NCBI GenBank assembly: GCA_002401545.1
Contig: NVTJ01000058.1
Coordinates: 5,637 to 16,920 of the forward strand
Direction: 5' to 3'
DNA from: Alphaproteobacteria bacterium
Lineage (GTDB): Bacteria > Pseudomonadota > Alphaproteobacteria > Sphingomonadales > Emcibacteraceae
DNA: 11,284 bases
The notes below the pieces were generated by a model. The model did not search any database and was not told where the DNA came from. It worked only from the letters and a program-made list of their open reading frames with translations. Position numbers and translations under genes: made by a program. The stretch's first letter is position 1, and each line of letters opens with the position of its first letter. Shown here in pieces: positions 1-7,291 of this stretch.

Positions 1-1760
1 ATGCCGCATGGGGTCTTGGGGAAGCTGTCGTATCGGGAAAAGTTGACCCTGATGAATATCTGGTTTTTAAACCCTTTCTGTCTGACCCGACCTTAACCCC
101 GATTTTGCAAAAGAGTCTGGGTTCAAAACTAAATAAAGTGATTTATAACAAATCAGGGGGGATCGGAACAGAAACAGTGGCAACGTCAGAAGAAGAGCAG
201 ACGACATTTGTCTTGAATGACACAGAAATTATCACTTTGGCGAAGTCGGCCCGGCGCATAGAAAAACATTATGGTTTTCCCATGGATATGGAATGGGCGA
301 AAGATTCCACGTCAGGGCGGCTATATATTCTACAGGCGCGTCCGGAAACCGTTCAGGCCAAAAGAGGCGAAGGGGGCATCTGGTCGTATAAGCTGAAAGA
401 AAAAAGCTCTCTTCTTGTTCAGGGCCTGAGTATCAGCGAAGCCATTGCCGCAGGTGAGGTATATATCCTGTCAGATATATCTGAAGCAGATCTTTTCCCC
501 AAAGGGGCTGTTTTGGTGACATCACAGACGGACCCTGACTGGCTGCCGGTCATGCGTAAAGCCAGCGCATTGGTGACAGACCACGGGGGCCGGACATCCC
601 ATGCGGCAATTGTGAGCCGTGAACTGGGCCTGCCAGCGGTTATTGGAACAGGTAATGCGACCAGGGTTTTACATAATGGGCAGCCGGTGACGGTATCCTG
701 TGCAGAAGGGGGGCAAGGATTTGTTTATACCGGGATGCTCGCATTTGAAAAACAACATCTGTCTTATGAAAATATACCAGAAACCAAAACAAAAGTAATG
801 TTGAATATGGCAAATCCAGAGGCTGCCTTACGGTGGTGGCGATTGCCCGCCGACGGCATCGGCCTTGCCCGCATGGAATTTATTATCAGCAACCATATCA
901 GGATTCATCCCATGGCCCTGCTTCACCCTGATAAGGTCGAGGATGCGGAAGTTCGGGCTGAAATAGCATCCCTGACCCGTCAATATCCGACGAAAGAAGC
1001 GTATTTTGTGGAAAAACTGGCCCTTGATATTGCCCTTATTGCGGCCAGCCGCTATCCAAAGCCGGTTATCGTACGCCTTAGTGATTTCAAAACCAATGAA
1101 TATGCCAACCTGGTGGGCGGAAAAGCATTTGAACCTCATGAAACCAACCCCATGCTCGGCTGGCGCGGGGCCAGCCGCTATTATGATGACGGTTACCGGG
1201 CCGCTTTTGCGCTTGAGTGTCAGGCACTGAGGCATGTGCGGGATGTGATCGGCTTTGTGAATGTCATTATCATGGTGCCTTTTTGCCGGACGGTTGGGGA
1301 GGCTGACGCAGTTCTGGCAGAAATGACAAAACAGGGGCTGGAAAGAGGCAAAAATGGCCTTGAGGTTTATGTGATGGCCGAAATCCCCTCTAACATTATT
1401 CTTGCCGAGGATTTTGCCGATCGTTTTGACGGGTTTTCGATCGGCAGCAATGACCTTACGCAACTGACCCTTGGAATTGACCGGGATTCAGACAGACTAT
1501 CCCCGTTGTTTAATGCCAGTGATCCGGCGGTAATAGCGCTTATTCGGGATTTGATTAAACGCGCCCATAAAAAGGGCGTGACGGTTGGTCTGTGTGGCCA
1601 GGCCCCCAGTGATGACCCCGAATATGCCCGGATTCTGATTGAAGCCGGTATCGATTCAATTTCTGTTACACCGGACAGTTTTCTGTCGGTAAAGGATAAG
1701 GTTGCCGCCGCGGAATCTGGTTTGGACAATAAAGATCAGGGCGTTTTCTTTTCTCATTAG
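1..1760 (+). CDS. ppsA: Phosphoenolpyruvate synthase, 5'-truncated by window edge
   Basis: PEP synthase (pyruvate, water dikinase) makes PEP, AMP and phosphate from pyruvate and ATP in the cytoplasm, for gluconeogenesis. The open frame runs from base 3 with no start in the window (it opens AAWGLGEAVVSGKVDPDEY, the end of the ATP-grasp domain). About 585 residues are visible against roughly 790 in E. coli PpsA, so about 200 N-terminal residues lie upstream. The swivelling phosphohistidine domain shows GGRTSHAAIVSRELGLPAVI, with the phosphorylated His at codon 600-602. The C-terminal PEP-binding barrel shows VRLSDFKTNEYANLVGG, GSNDLTQLTLGIDRDS and the catalytic Cys in VGLCGQ at 1593-1595. All key residues seen are intact. 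A TTG at 105 is an internal codon, not the start. It lies upstream of the oxygen-response genes, and its own promoter is outside the window. The assignment is close to certain from resemblance to E. coli PpsA over the whole visible length. Confidence 0.96.
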   Translation, partial: AAWGLGEAVVSGKVDPDEYLVFKPFLSDPTLTPILQKSLGSKLNKVIYNKSGGIGTETVATSEEEQTTFVLNDTEIITLAKSARRIEKHYGFPMDMEWAKDSTSGRLYILQARPETVQAKRGEGGIWSYKLKEKSSLLVQGLSISEAIAAGEVYILSDISEADLFPKGAVLVTSQTDPDWLPVMRKASALVTDHGGRTSHAAIVSRELGLPAVIGTGNATRVLHNGQPVTVSCAEGGQGFVYTGMLAFEKQHLSYENIPETKTKVMLNMANPEAALRWWRLPADGIGLARMEFIISNHIRIHPMALLHPDKVEDAEVRAEIASLTRQYPTKEAYFVEKLALDIALIAASRYPKPVIVRLSDFKTNEYANLVGGKAFEPHETNPMLGWRGASRYYDDGYRAAFALECQALRHVRDVIGFVNVIIMVPFCRTVGEADAVLAEMTKQGLERGKNGLEVYVMAEIPSNIILAEDFADRFDGFSIGSNDLTQLTLGIDRDSDRLSPLFNASDPAVIALIRDLIKRAHKKGVTVGLCGQAPSDDPEYARILIEAGIDSISVTPDSFLSVKDKVAAAESGLDNKDQGVFFSH

Positions 1761-1799
1761 CTGTTTTTTTCTTGTTAAATTCAAAAAACGCCCGCGTGA

Positions 1800-1813
1800 T
1801 TGATTGCAATCAT
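1800..1813 (+). promoter_or_regulatory. FNR/FixK box upstream of the CBS-domain gene
   Basis: TTGATTGCAATCAT matches the FNR/FixK consensus TTGAT-N4-ATCAA at 9 of 10 defined bases and contains a perfect 12-bp palindrome. A -10-like TCTAAT (1835-1840; 5 of 6 to TATAAT) starts 21 nt after the box. This puts the box centre near -41, the class II activator position, with transcription starting around 1847. No good -35 element is needed or seen. Binding by the FixK-like protein encoded at 4905-5642 is inferred. Confidence 0.8.
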
Positions 1814-1898
1814 AACATGACCTGTTTTTTCCTTTCTAATGGTCAGGCACTGGCAGAAAATAACCATTCTGCTGGACAATCATCATAGGAGATACAAG

Positions 1899-2345
1899 AT
1901 GCGTGTAAAAGAAGTTATGTCATCAACGGCTATTACAATTGATGAAGATGAGAATCTGAAGGCAGCGGCACGAAAAATGCGTGATCTTGATATTGGCTGT
2001 TTGCCCGTCTGTCAAGCGAATGGCGACTTGGCCGGAATTATTACGGATCGTGATATTACCTGCCGGGGCGTGGCAGATGGTTTGGATACAGATGCCATGA
2101 TCGTCAGTGATGTGATGTCAAAGGATCTGATCTGGTGTAATATCAATGAGGATATTGAGGATGCTATCCGTCTGATGGAAAATCAACAGATAAGGCGCCT
2201 GCCTGTGCTGGATGTGGATAAAAAACTGGTTGGTATTCTTGCCCTTGGCGATATATCCACACATTTGCCCCATGATTTATCAGGTGAGGTTATTGAAGCT
2301 GTTTCCATGCCCGTTAACAGAGCCTGTCCTGTAGCTGCAAGTTAA
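1899..2345 (+). CDS. Tandem CBS-domain protein (Hrp1-like)
   Basis: This is a 148-residue soluble protein made almost entirely of two CBS domains (about residues 7-58 and 73-122), with the repeated pattern DVM/EVM, then LPV, then GIITDRDI or GILALGDI. CBS pairs bind adenine nucleotides or related ligands and usually act as energy or redox sensors. Stand-alone versions such as mycobacterial Hrp1 are induced by hypoxia, and their exact function is unsettled. I chose the ATG at 1899 because AGGAG lies 8 nt upstream and the first CBS domain begins at once. The in-frame ATG at 1839 lacks a good ribosome site and would lie upstream of the predicted transcription start. A FixK box precedes the gene, and the heme-PAS kinase follows 105 bp downstream on the same strand. 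Four cysteines (positions 34, 38, 55, 80) are present, without a clear metal motif. Fold certain; ligand unknown. Confidence 0.9.
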   Translation: MRVKEVMSSTAITIDEDENLKAAARKMRDLDIGCLPVCQANGDLAGIITDRDITCRGVADGLDTDAMIVSDVMSKDLIWCNINEDIEDAIRLMENQQIRRLPVLDVDKKLVGILALGDISTHLPHDLSGEVIEAVSMPVNRACPVAAS

Positions 2346-2450
2346 TCGGGCAAACCCAATGCCCCAATAATAGGGTATGGATATTAGAAAATACACAGAT
2401 GCTGTCAATTCTGATATGCTCATTGTAAAAAATAACATTGGGACTGGAAA

Positions 2451-4352
2451 ATGATTGATATTCTTCTCTTTGACAGCGGGGCAAAGAAAATTATCAATGC
2501 TGTAACGGCCTTGATTATCGTTCTGGATGAAAAAGGCAGAATAATATTTTTCAATCATGCTTGCGAACTATTGACGGGATATGATTTTCAGGAAGTGGCG
2601 GGACGTTATGTATGGGATTTTTTGTTGCATCCTGATGAGATTGAGGCCACTAAAAAAATCTTTTTTAATCTTGCATTACAGAAAATATCCAATACGAACA
2701 CCAATTATTGGGTGAATAAACAGGGTGATTCCCATTTAATTTCCTGGTCAAATACTGTTATCAGAAGTGCTGAAACCAATGAATTATATGTTGTTGGCAC
2801 AGGTGTGGATATTAGTAAACATTCGGCAATGGCTGATTTACTTTCCGAAAGAGAGGCGAAATTTAAAGCAATTTTTGAATCAGCTAACGATGGTATTATT
2901 ATAACCGATAGAAATGGTAAAATAGAGCAGGTTAATTTTACAGCTACAAAATTATTTGGCTATAATCTTTCAGAACTGCACGGCAAGAATGTAAAAATTC
3001 TGATACCCGAGCAGGATCATGACCGTCATGATGAATATATTCAGAAATACAACAAGACCGGTCAGAAAAATATTCTGGATACTGGCCGTGAAGTTATCGG
3101 TCTGCGCAAAGACAAATCTGTTTTTCCTTTATATTTATCGCTTACAGAGGTTACCTATGATGATAGTGGCGGTTTTGTGGCAATGATACATGACCTTACC
3201 GAGAGGAATAAATATCTCGAAGAAATTCATCAGGCCCAGAAAATGGAAGCTTTGGGGCAATTGACCGGTGGCCTGGCCCATGACTTTAATAATCTTCTGA
3301 CGGTTATATTGGGCGATCTTGAAATGCTTCATAATAGTGTCAGTAGTCGCGAGGGTAAGGAGTTGTTAGATGACGCCATTATGAATGTGGATTTTGGGGC
3401 TCAATTGATTGAACGATTGCTTGCTTTTGGCCGCCGTCAATCGCTTTCTCCAAAGATTATTAATATTAACAGGCTTTCATCAGTTATGTATAATATGCTT
3501 CGTCGGACAATAGGGGAAGATATTGATATTGAAGAAAATTTCACTGAAAGAATATGGCCTGTCTGTGCCGATCCGGGTTTGGTTGAGAATGCCATATTGA
3601 ACCTGGTATTTAATGCCCGGGATGCTTTGCCGGAGGGTGGCAGGATCATCCTGAAAACGGAGAATTATATAGCTGACCCTGTTAAAAAGGCGGTTCCTGA
3701 TCTGGCAGAAGGGCCTTATGTCAAGTTTTCTGTGTGCGACAATGGGACGGGTATGTCTCCCCAGGTCCTTAAACGTATATGTGAACCATTTTTCACGACC
3801 AAGGCCGCAGGTTCGGGAACCGGACTGGGCTTAAGTATGGTATATGGGTTTGTTAAACAATCCGGTGGAAATATCCATATCAGCAGCGAACTGGGGAAGG
3901 GCACCATTGTTGCTATATATTTACCAAAAGCCGAGGATATTCCCGCTGAGAAGAATGGCTCTGCGGAAATTAAAGAATCCGTTATGCGCGGGCAGGGGGA
4001 AACTATTTTATATGTTGAGGATGATCCTAAAGTCCGTCGGGTAAATGCACGACGTTTAATGGAACTTGGATATGTTGTCCATACGGCTAAAGACGGTCCG
4101 TCGGCCCTTGCTATTCTGGAAAAGCAGGGACAAGTGGACCTGTTATTTACGGATATTGTTATGCCGGGGGGGATGTCGGGTAAAGAACTGGCGGATTTTG
4201 TACGAAAGCAGCAGCCGGACATCAAAGTTTCCTTAACGACGGGCTATGCGGAACAGATTACGTCCGGTGAATTGGGGGGAGATAACCTGCTCAAAAAACC
4301 CTATAGCAAGCAAACCCTCGCGCGTCACCTTCAAAAAATTCTTGATGATTGA
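2451..4352 (+). CDS. fixL: FixL-like heme-PAS hybrid sensor histidine kinase
   Basis: This is a 633-residue cytoplasmic hybrid kinase with no transmembrane segment. Domains are PAS1 (about 12-122), PAS2 (about 134-253), HisKA with phospho-His277 in LAHDFNNLL, a HATPase domain (N-box NLVFNARDA with Asn388, DNGTGM at 430-435, GTGLGLSMV from 456) and a C-terminal receiver (acidic 523-525, phospho-Asp568, Lys616). PAS2 is strikingly FixL-like: PEQDHDRHDEYIQKY, then TGREVIGLRKDKSVFP. By alignment from memory to Bradyrhizobium FixL, His193 matches the heme ligand His200 and Arg213 matches the O2-switch Arg220 with the same 20-residue spacing. This predicts a heme-based oxygen sensor. The C-terminal receiver and lack of a membrane anchor match hybrid FixL (hFixL) of R. 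etli rather than classical FixL. The start is the first in-frame ATG, just before PAS1, though its ribosome site is weak. The likely partner is the OmpR-type regulator at 5829. The gene looks AT-rich compared with its neighbours. Confidence 0.9.
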   Translation: MIDILLFDSGAKKIINAVTALIIVLDEKGRIIFFNHACELLTGYDFQEVAGRYVWDFLLHPDEIEATKKIFFNLALQKISNTNTNYWVNKQGDSHLISWSNTVIRSAETNELYVVGTGVDISKHSAMADLLSEREAKFKAIFESANDGIIITDRNGKIEQVNFTATKLFGYNLSELHGKNVKILIPEQDHDRHDEYIQKYNKTGQKNILDTGREVIGLRKDKSVFPLYLSLTEVTYDDSGGFVAMIHDLTERNKYLEEIHQAQKMEALGQLTGGLAHDFNNLLTVILGDLEMLHNSVSSREGKELLDDAIMNVDFGAQLIERLLAFGRRQSLSPKIININRLSSVMYNMLRRTIGEDIDIEENFTERIWPVCADPGLVENAILNLVFNARDALPEGGRIILKTENYIADPVKKAVPDLAEGPYVKFSVCDNGTGMSPQVLKRICEPFFTTKAAGSGTGLGLSMVYGFVKQSGGNIHISSELGKGTIVAIYLPKAEDIPAEKNGSAEIKESVMRGQGETILYVEDDPKVRRVNARRLMELGYVVHTAKDGPSALAILEKQGQVDLLFTDIVMPGGMSGKELADFVRKQQPDIKVSLTTGYAEQITSGELGGDNLLKKPYSKQTLARHLQKILDD

Positions 4353-4366
4353 TTGATTTCCATCAA
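4353..4366 (+). promoter_or_regulatory. Perfect FNR/FixK box upstream of the cytochrome gene
   Basis: TTGATTTCCATCAA is an exact TTGAT-N4-ATCAA site. It starts on the base after the kinase stop codon (4350-4352). A -10-like TATGCT (4388-4393) follows after 21 nt, the same spacing as at the CBS and hydrolase promoters, which implies a class II FixK-activated start near 4400. The cytochrome ATG is at 4445. Confidence 0.85.
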
Positions 4367-4444
4367 TTTGCCTATTCCCCGGAGGTGTATGCTCGGAATA
4401 GTAGGTGTTTCAGATAATAACCATTATATAAGGAAGGAGTCGTT

Positions 4445-4897
4445 ATGAAAAAGAATATTTTGTTTGTGTGCATTTTTGTTATGCTGTCCCTGACAGCCTG
4501 TGATATAGGTCCCAAATCCTCACGGGGTTTCAGTTTACCGGATGGTGATGTCATAGAAGGACAACAGACATTCGTTAAACTAAGATGCAATGATTGTCAT
4601 ATCATCAAGGGACTGGATGACTTGAATGAGAAGAGGGGCGAGCCTATAATGACCGTACCCCTGGGCGGCAAAACAACCCGGGTCTTTACTTACGGCGAGT
4701 TGGTAACCTCAATTATAAACCCCTCTCACAAGATATCACAAAAATATCTGGCCACGCCGGTTGAGGAAAATGGTCAATCAAAAATGCGAAATTATAATGA
4801 ACTTATGACGGTAGAAGAATTGATTGATATCGTTGCATTCTTACAAGACCAGTATGAACTGGAACCTGTTTCGCGAACATATTATACTGTTTATTAG
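4445..4897 (+). CDS. Small c-type cytochrome lipoprotein
   Basis: This is a 150-residue exported monoheme cytochrome c. A lipoprotein signal peptide ends in LTAC (lipidated Cys19). Asp20 follows, which by the E. coli +2 rule favours staying in the inner membrane facing the periplasm. The heme site is CNDCH (Cys48, Cys51, His52). The likely sixth ligand is Met114 in KMRNYNELMTVEELIDIVAFL, the usual position before the last helix of class I cytochromes. A strong ribosome site (AAGGAAGGAG) lies just upstream. No oxidase or reductase genes are adjacent, so its electron partner is unknown; a role as electron carrier or soluble-domain donor in low-oxygen respiration is inferred from the perfect FixK box upstream. 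Its stop codon is only 7 bp from the end of the convergent FixK-like gene, with no visible terminator between them. Confidence 0.88.
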   Translation: MKKNILFVCIFVMLSLTACDIGPKSSRGFSLPDGDVIEGQQTFVKLRCNDCHIIKGLDDLNEKRGEPIMTVPLGGKTTRVFTYGELVTSIINPSHKISQKYLATPVEENGQSKMRNYNELMTVEELIDIVAFLQDQYELEPVSRTYYTVY

Positions 4898-4904
4898 GTC
4901 TGCT

Positions 4905-5642
4905 CTAATGGTATCGCGGGATTGTTTCAGAATTGTCTTCAGAGAGATTGGCAAGCTTTAATAATTGTCTGTGGTCATTTAATATAAGTTGATCAGAACG
5001 TAATAGTGTAATCAGTCCGGACCGCTTGAATTTACTGAAAATCCGGCAAACGGTTTCCTGCCTGAGCCCCGTGTAATCAGCAATATCCATACGTGACATG
5101 GGGAGACTGATGATAAAATTCTGCGCGGGTATTTGGATAGTGGCCCATTTTTGGCATTTCAGCAGAAATGCGGCAATACGTTCGTCCGGGGTTTTCCGGC
5201 CCAGGCTTATCATTTGTTCATGGGCATCACGCAGTCTGTCATGGGCAGATTTGATGATTTTCAGGGTAAAATCAGGATCCGAATCCATCAGCCTTTTCAT
5301 TTGAATTTTGCTATGGCAACAGATGGAAGCTTCTGTTATGGCCTCAATAGTGTAAAAATATCTGCCATCAACAGGCAGACCAACAACATCGCCTTTGGTA
5401 TAAAAACCGGTAATTTGACGACGGCCATCATTGAGCATCTTGTAGGTTTTTACCGTACCCGTCATTATTTCGTACAAGTGCGTAATCGGATCATTTTCAA
5501 AGGCAATGATCTGATCGGGATGGTATCTTAGAATATTTCTGACTTTGGAATATCCGGCTATATTTTTCCTGTTCTCAAAATGCGTAATGAAAGATTGGCT
5601 ATATTGTTCCGTATTAATTTCGGCAGGCGCTGTATAGGGCAT
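4905..5642 (-). CDS. fixK: FixK-like Crp/Fnr family transcriptional regulator
   Basis: This is a 245-residue Crp/Fnr protein: an N-terminal cyclic-nucleotide-binding-type beta-roll (about 40-125), a dimerisation helix (about 125-150) and a winged helix (about 155-230). The recognition region SRMDIADYTGLRQETVCRIF aligns with FNR, with Glu196 and Arg200 in the positions that read TTGAT-type half sites. The N-terminus has no cysteines, so it cannot carry the FNR 4Fe-4S cluster, and oxygen information must come from elsewhere, as for FixK. Cys199 replaces the Ser of FNR (E-x-x-S-R). I chose the ATG at 5642 because GGAG lies 7 nt upstream; an in-frame GTG at 5672 is less likely. It is divergent from the OmpR-type regulator with a 186-bp shared control region carrying tandem repeats. 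It is the natural candidate to act at the three boxes in this window. Confidence 0.9.
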   Translation of the reverse strand: MPYTAPAEINTEQYSQSFITHFENRKNIAGYSKVRNILRYHPDQIIAFENDPITHLYEIMTGTVKTYKMLNDGRRQITGFYTKGDVVGLPVDGRYFYTIEAITEASICCHSKIQMKRLMDSDPDFTLKIIKSAHDRLRDAHEQMISLGRKTPDERIAAFLLKCQKWATIQIPAQNFIISLPMSRMDIADYTGLRQETVCRIFSKFKRSGLITLLRSDQLILNDHRQLLKLANLSEDNSETIPRYH

Positions 5643-5730
5643 GAATGATCTCCAGATTGGGGGTGGCATCACTGAAAAACGATATGACTTGTAATGTTTT
5701 TATAAATTGCCATATTATGGAAACATTCGG

Positions 5731-5749
5731 ATGGCACATATGGTGCCAT
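5731..5749. promoter_or_regulatory. Perfect inverted repeat in the fixK/regulator control region
   Basis: ATGGCACATATGGTGCCAT has 7-bp perfect arms around a 5-nt centre. It lies roughly midway between the two divergent starts (about 90-100 bp from each) and overlaps the tandem decamer repeats. It looks like a dimeric regulator's operator; which protein binds is unknown. Confidence 0.5.
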
Positions 5750-5767
5750 TTGGTGACAAAATGTAAC
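5742..5767 (-). promoter_or_regulatory. Tandem decamer repeats, K-box-like, upstream of fixK
   Basis: Read on the minus strand toward fixK, the sequence is GTTACA-tttt-GTCACC-aaat-GGCACC: three related hexamers at an exact 10-bp period. Head-to-tail sites with 10-11 bp spacing are typical of OmpR/PhoB-family regulators. The first two repeats resemble, as I recall it, the R. etli FxkR K-box GTTACA-N4-GTTACA (second half 4 of 6). The element lies about 100-125 bp upstream of the fixK start. Binding by the regulator encoded at 5829-6572 is inferred. Confidence 0.5.
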
Positions 5768-5828
5768 AATTTTTGACAATTCAGTGGAATAATCAGGGCG
5801 TACCATTGTGAAAGCATAGGGGAAAGTC

Positions 5829-6572
5829 ATGATAAAAATTTTACTTATTGATGACGATACGGCCATCTTACGCATGCTATCGAAATATCTGTGTCAGGAA
5901 GGTTTCACAGTTGAAACCGCCGCCAGTGGCAAGCAAGGATTTCAAAGTTTCAAAACAGGGCAGCCGGATGTTATCCTGCTCGATATTACGTTACCCGATG
6001 AGGATGGTTTTTTCATCGCCCAAAAAATACGGCGCATTGACCGTGATGTAGGTATCATGATGGTTACGGGGAAAAAAGATGTGATTGATCGTGTTGTCGG
6101 GTTGGAAATGGGTGCAGACGATTATATTTCGAAACCCTTTCATTTGCGGGAAATATTGGCCCGTATTAAAAGCATTCTGCGCCGAAAAAGGGTTTATGAC
6201 CTTGAGCCTTCCGAAAGTGCAGACCAGAGTCCGTCCAGAAAGCTGGTCTGTTTTGCGGATTGGACGGTTGATTTGTCGGCAAGGATTTTGACGGCAAGTG
6301 ATGGAAAACCAGTTTCACTGACTTCGGGAGATTTTAATTTACTGGAAGTGTTTCTTAAAAACCCTCAACGGGTGTTAAGTCGGGATAAAATACTGGATAT
6401 TGTGGCGGCACGGCAGTGGGAACCTTTTGACCGTAGCGTTGATACACGTATTCGCCGCCTGCGTGAAAAAATAGAAAAAAATACAAAAAGTCCAGAAATC
6501 ATTAAAACCATCCGGGGCGAAGGATATATTTTTTCTGCCGCCGTAACCCGCAATTCCAGAAAGACTCTATAA
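5829..6572 (+). CDS. OmpR/PhoB-family response regulator (FxkR-like candidate)
   Basis: This is a 247-residue response regulator. The receiver domain (1-118) has the acidic cluster Asp8-10, phospho-Asp52 in LLDITLPDEDG, Thr80 and Lys102 in YISKPF. An OmpR-type winged helix follows (about 138-237), with LTSGDFNLLEVFLKNPQRVLSR, then DRSVDTRIRRLREKIE and the closing GEGYIF hairpin, so it is a DNA-binding output. The ribosome site AGGGGAAAG sits 3 nt before the ATG. It is divergent from the FixK-like gene and near the FixL-like hybrid kinase; no FixJ-type (LuxR-output) regulator is present. This arrangement matches R. etli, where the OmpR-type FxkR links hybrid FixL to fixK. The direct phosphodonor is not shown by sequence, and it could instead serve an unlinked kinase. 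Family certain; FxkR role inferred. Confidence 0.93.
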   Translation: MIKILLIDDDTAILRMLSKYLCQEGFTVETAASGKQGFQSFKTGQPDVILLDITLPDEDGFFIAQKIRRIDRDVGIMMVTGKKDVIDRVVGLEMGADDYISKPFHLREILARIKSILRRKRVYDLEPSESADQSPSRKLVCFADWTVDLSARILTASDGKPVSLTSGDFNLLEVFLKNPQRVLSRDKILDIVAARQWEPFDRSVDTRIRRLREKIEKNTKSPEIIKTIRGEGYIFSAAVTRNSRKTL

Positions 6573-6627
6573 ACCCGTGGGATAGGCTTCATCCATTTCA
6601 TCCCGGTGTCACTCTGCGGTTATTCTC

Positions 6628-7287
6628 TTACTCCTGATATGACCTGCTTTGTGTTCTGGCTTTCATGAGCAGCTTTTCCACTTCCCTGTCACTGGTTTGT
6701 GAAAAATCCTCATACCATCGGCCTACGCCATTAAAGGGATACGGGGTATAAAGACAGACCACCTCATCGGCATAGGCTTCCAGTTCCCGGCAGGTACTAT
6801 CAGCCCCCACCGGCACAGCCACAATGAGACGTTTGACATTTGCCTGCCTCAAGGCGTTTACCGCCGCGTGCATGGTCGCGCCGGTCGCAAGCCCGTCATC
6901 CACGACGATAATGGTTTTACCTTCTATTTGTGGTGCGGGTCGGTCATGCCGGTATAGTTGACGTCGCCGGTTGAGTTCCTCTGTTTCCCTTATGATGATA
7001 TTTTCGATAACGGCTGGTGGAATGTCGAGCTGACGGACAATATCCCGGTTGATATAGAGAATATTATCTTCGGCAATGGCCCCCATGGCCAATTCTTGCT
7101 GACCGGGAACCCCCAGCTTTCGCACCAGAAGGACATCAAGGGGAAGATTAAGCTGCCGGGCAATGACGTAAGCAACGGGAACGCCGCCCCGGGGCAGCGC
7201 CAGCAACAGGGTATCCTGTTTCCCGTCATATTTTGATAAGACCGTGGCCAGTTCCTGTCCGGCGTGTGTTCTGTCTTGAAAATACAT
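6628..7287 (-). CDS. Phosphoribosyltransferase-domain protein
   Basis: This is a 219-residue protein of the type I phosphoribosyltransferase fold. The PRPP-binding signature is IIVVDDGLATGATM (about 126-139, Asp130-Asp131), and LPRGGVPVA (31-39) forms the pyrophosphate loop. It lacks the hood of a clear purine or pyrimidine salvage enzyme, and its substrate is unknown. It follows the alpha/beta hydrolase by 4 bp and is surely cotranscribed with it. In Mycobacterium tuberculosis the same two domains occur as one fusion protein (Rv0571c, a DosR hypoxia-regulon member), which supports a joint function under oxygen limitation. It ends 55 bp from the convergent response regulator gene. Confidence 0.9.
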   Translation of the reverse strand: MYFQDRTHAGQELATVLSKYDGKQDTLLLALPRGGVPVAYVIARQLNLPLDVLLVRKLGVPGQQELAMGAIAEDNILYINRDIVRQLDIPPAVIENIIIRETEELNRRRQLYRHDRPAPQIEGKTIIVVDDGLATGATMHAAVNALRQANVKRLIVAVPVGADSTCRELEAYADEVVCLYTPYPFNGVGRWYEDFSQTSDREVEKLLMKARTQSRSYQE

Positions 7288-7291
7288 ACTA

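Noticed and set aside
828..1729. Long antisense open frames within ppsA
   Set aside because: They lie wholly opposite a strongly conserved enzyme gene and encode low-complexity, unrecognisable protein.
1739..1793. Inverted repeat GGGCGTTTT / AAAACGCCC around the ppsA stop, as a terminator
   Set aside because: The 9-bp arms are separated by 37 nt, one arm lies inside the coding region, and no T-tract follows the second arm.
1839..1898. Longer N-terminus for the CBS protein from the ATG at 1839
   Set aside because: No ribosome site, no family similarity in the extra 20 residues, and the predicted transcription start lies downstream of this ATG.
5773..5778. TTGACA as the -35 element of a sigma-70 promoter for the response regulator
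   Set aside because: No acceptable -10 hexamer lies 16-18 bp downstream.
5614..5875. Small minus-strand open frames overlapping the regulator control region
   Set aside because: They overlap the starts of two clear genes in other frames, show no recognisable domain and have no ribosome site that I could support.
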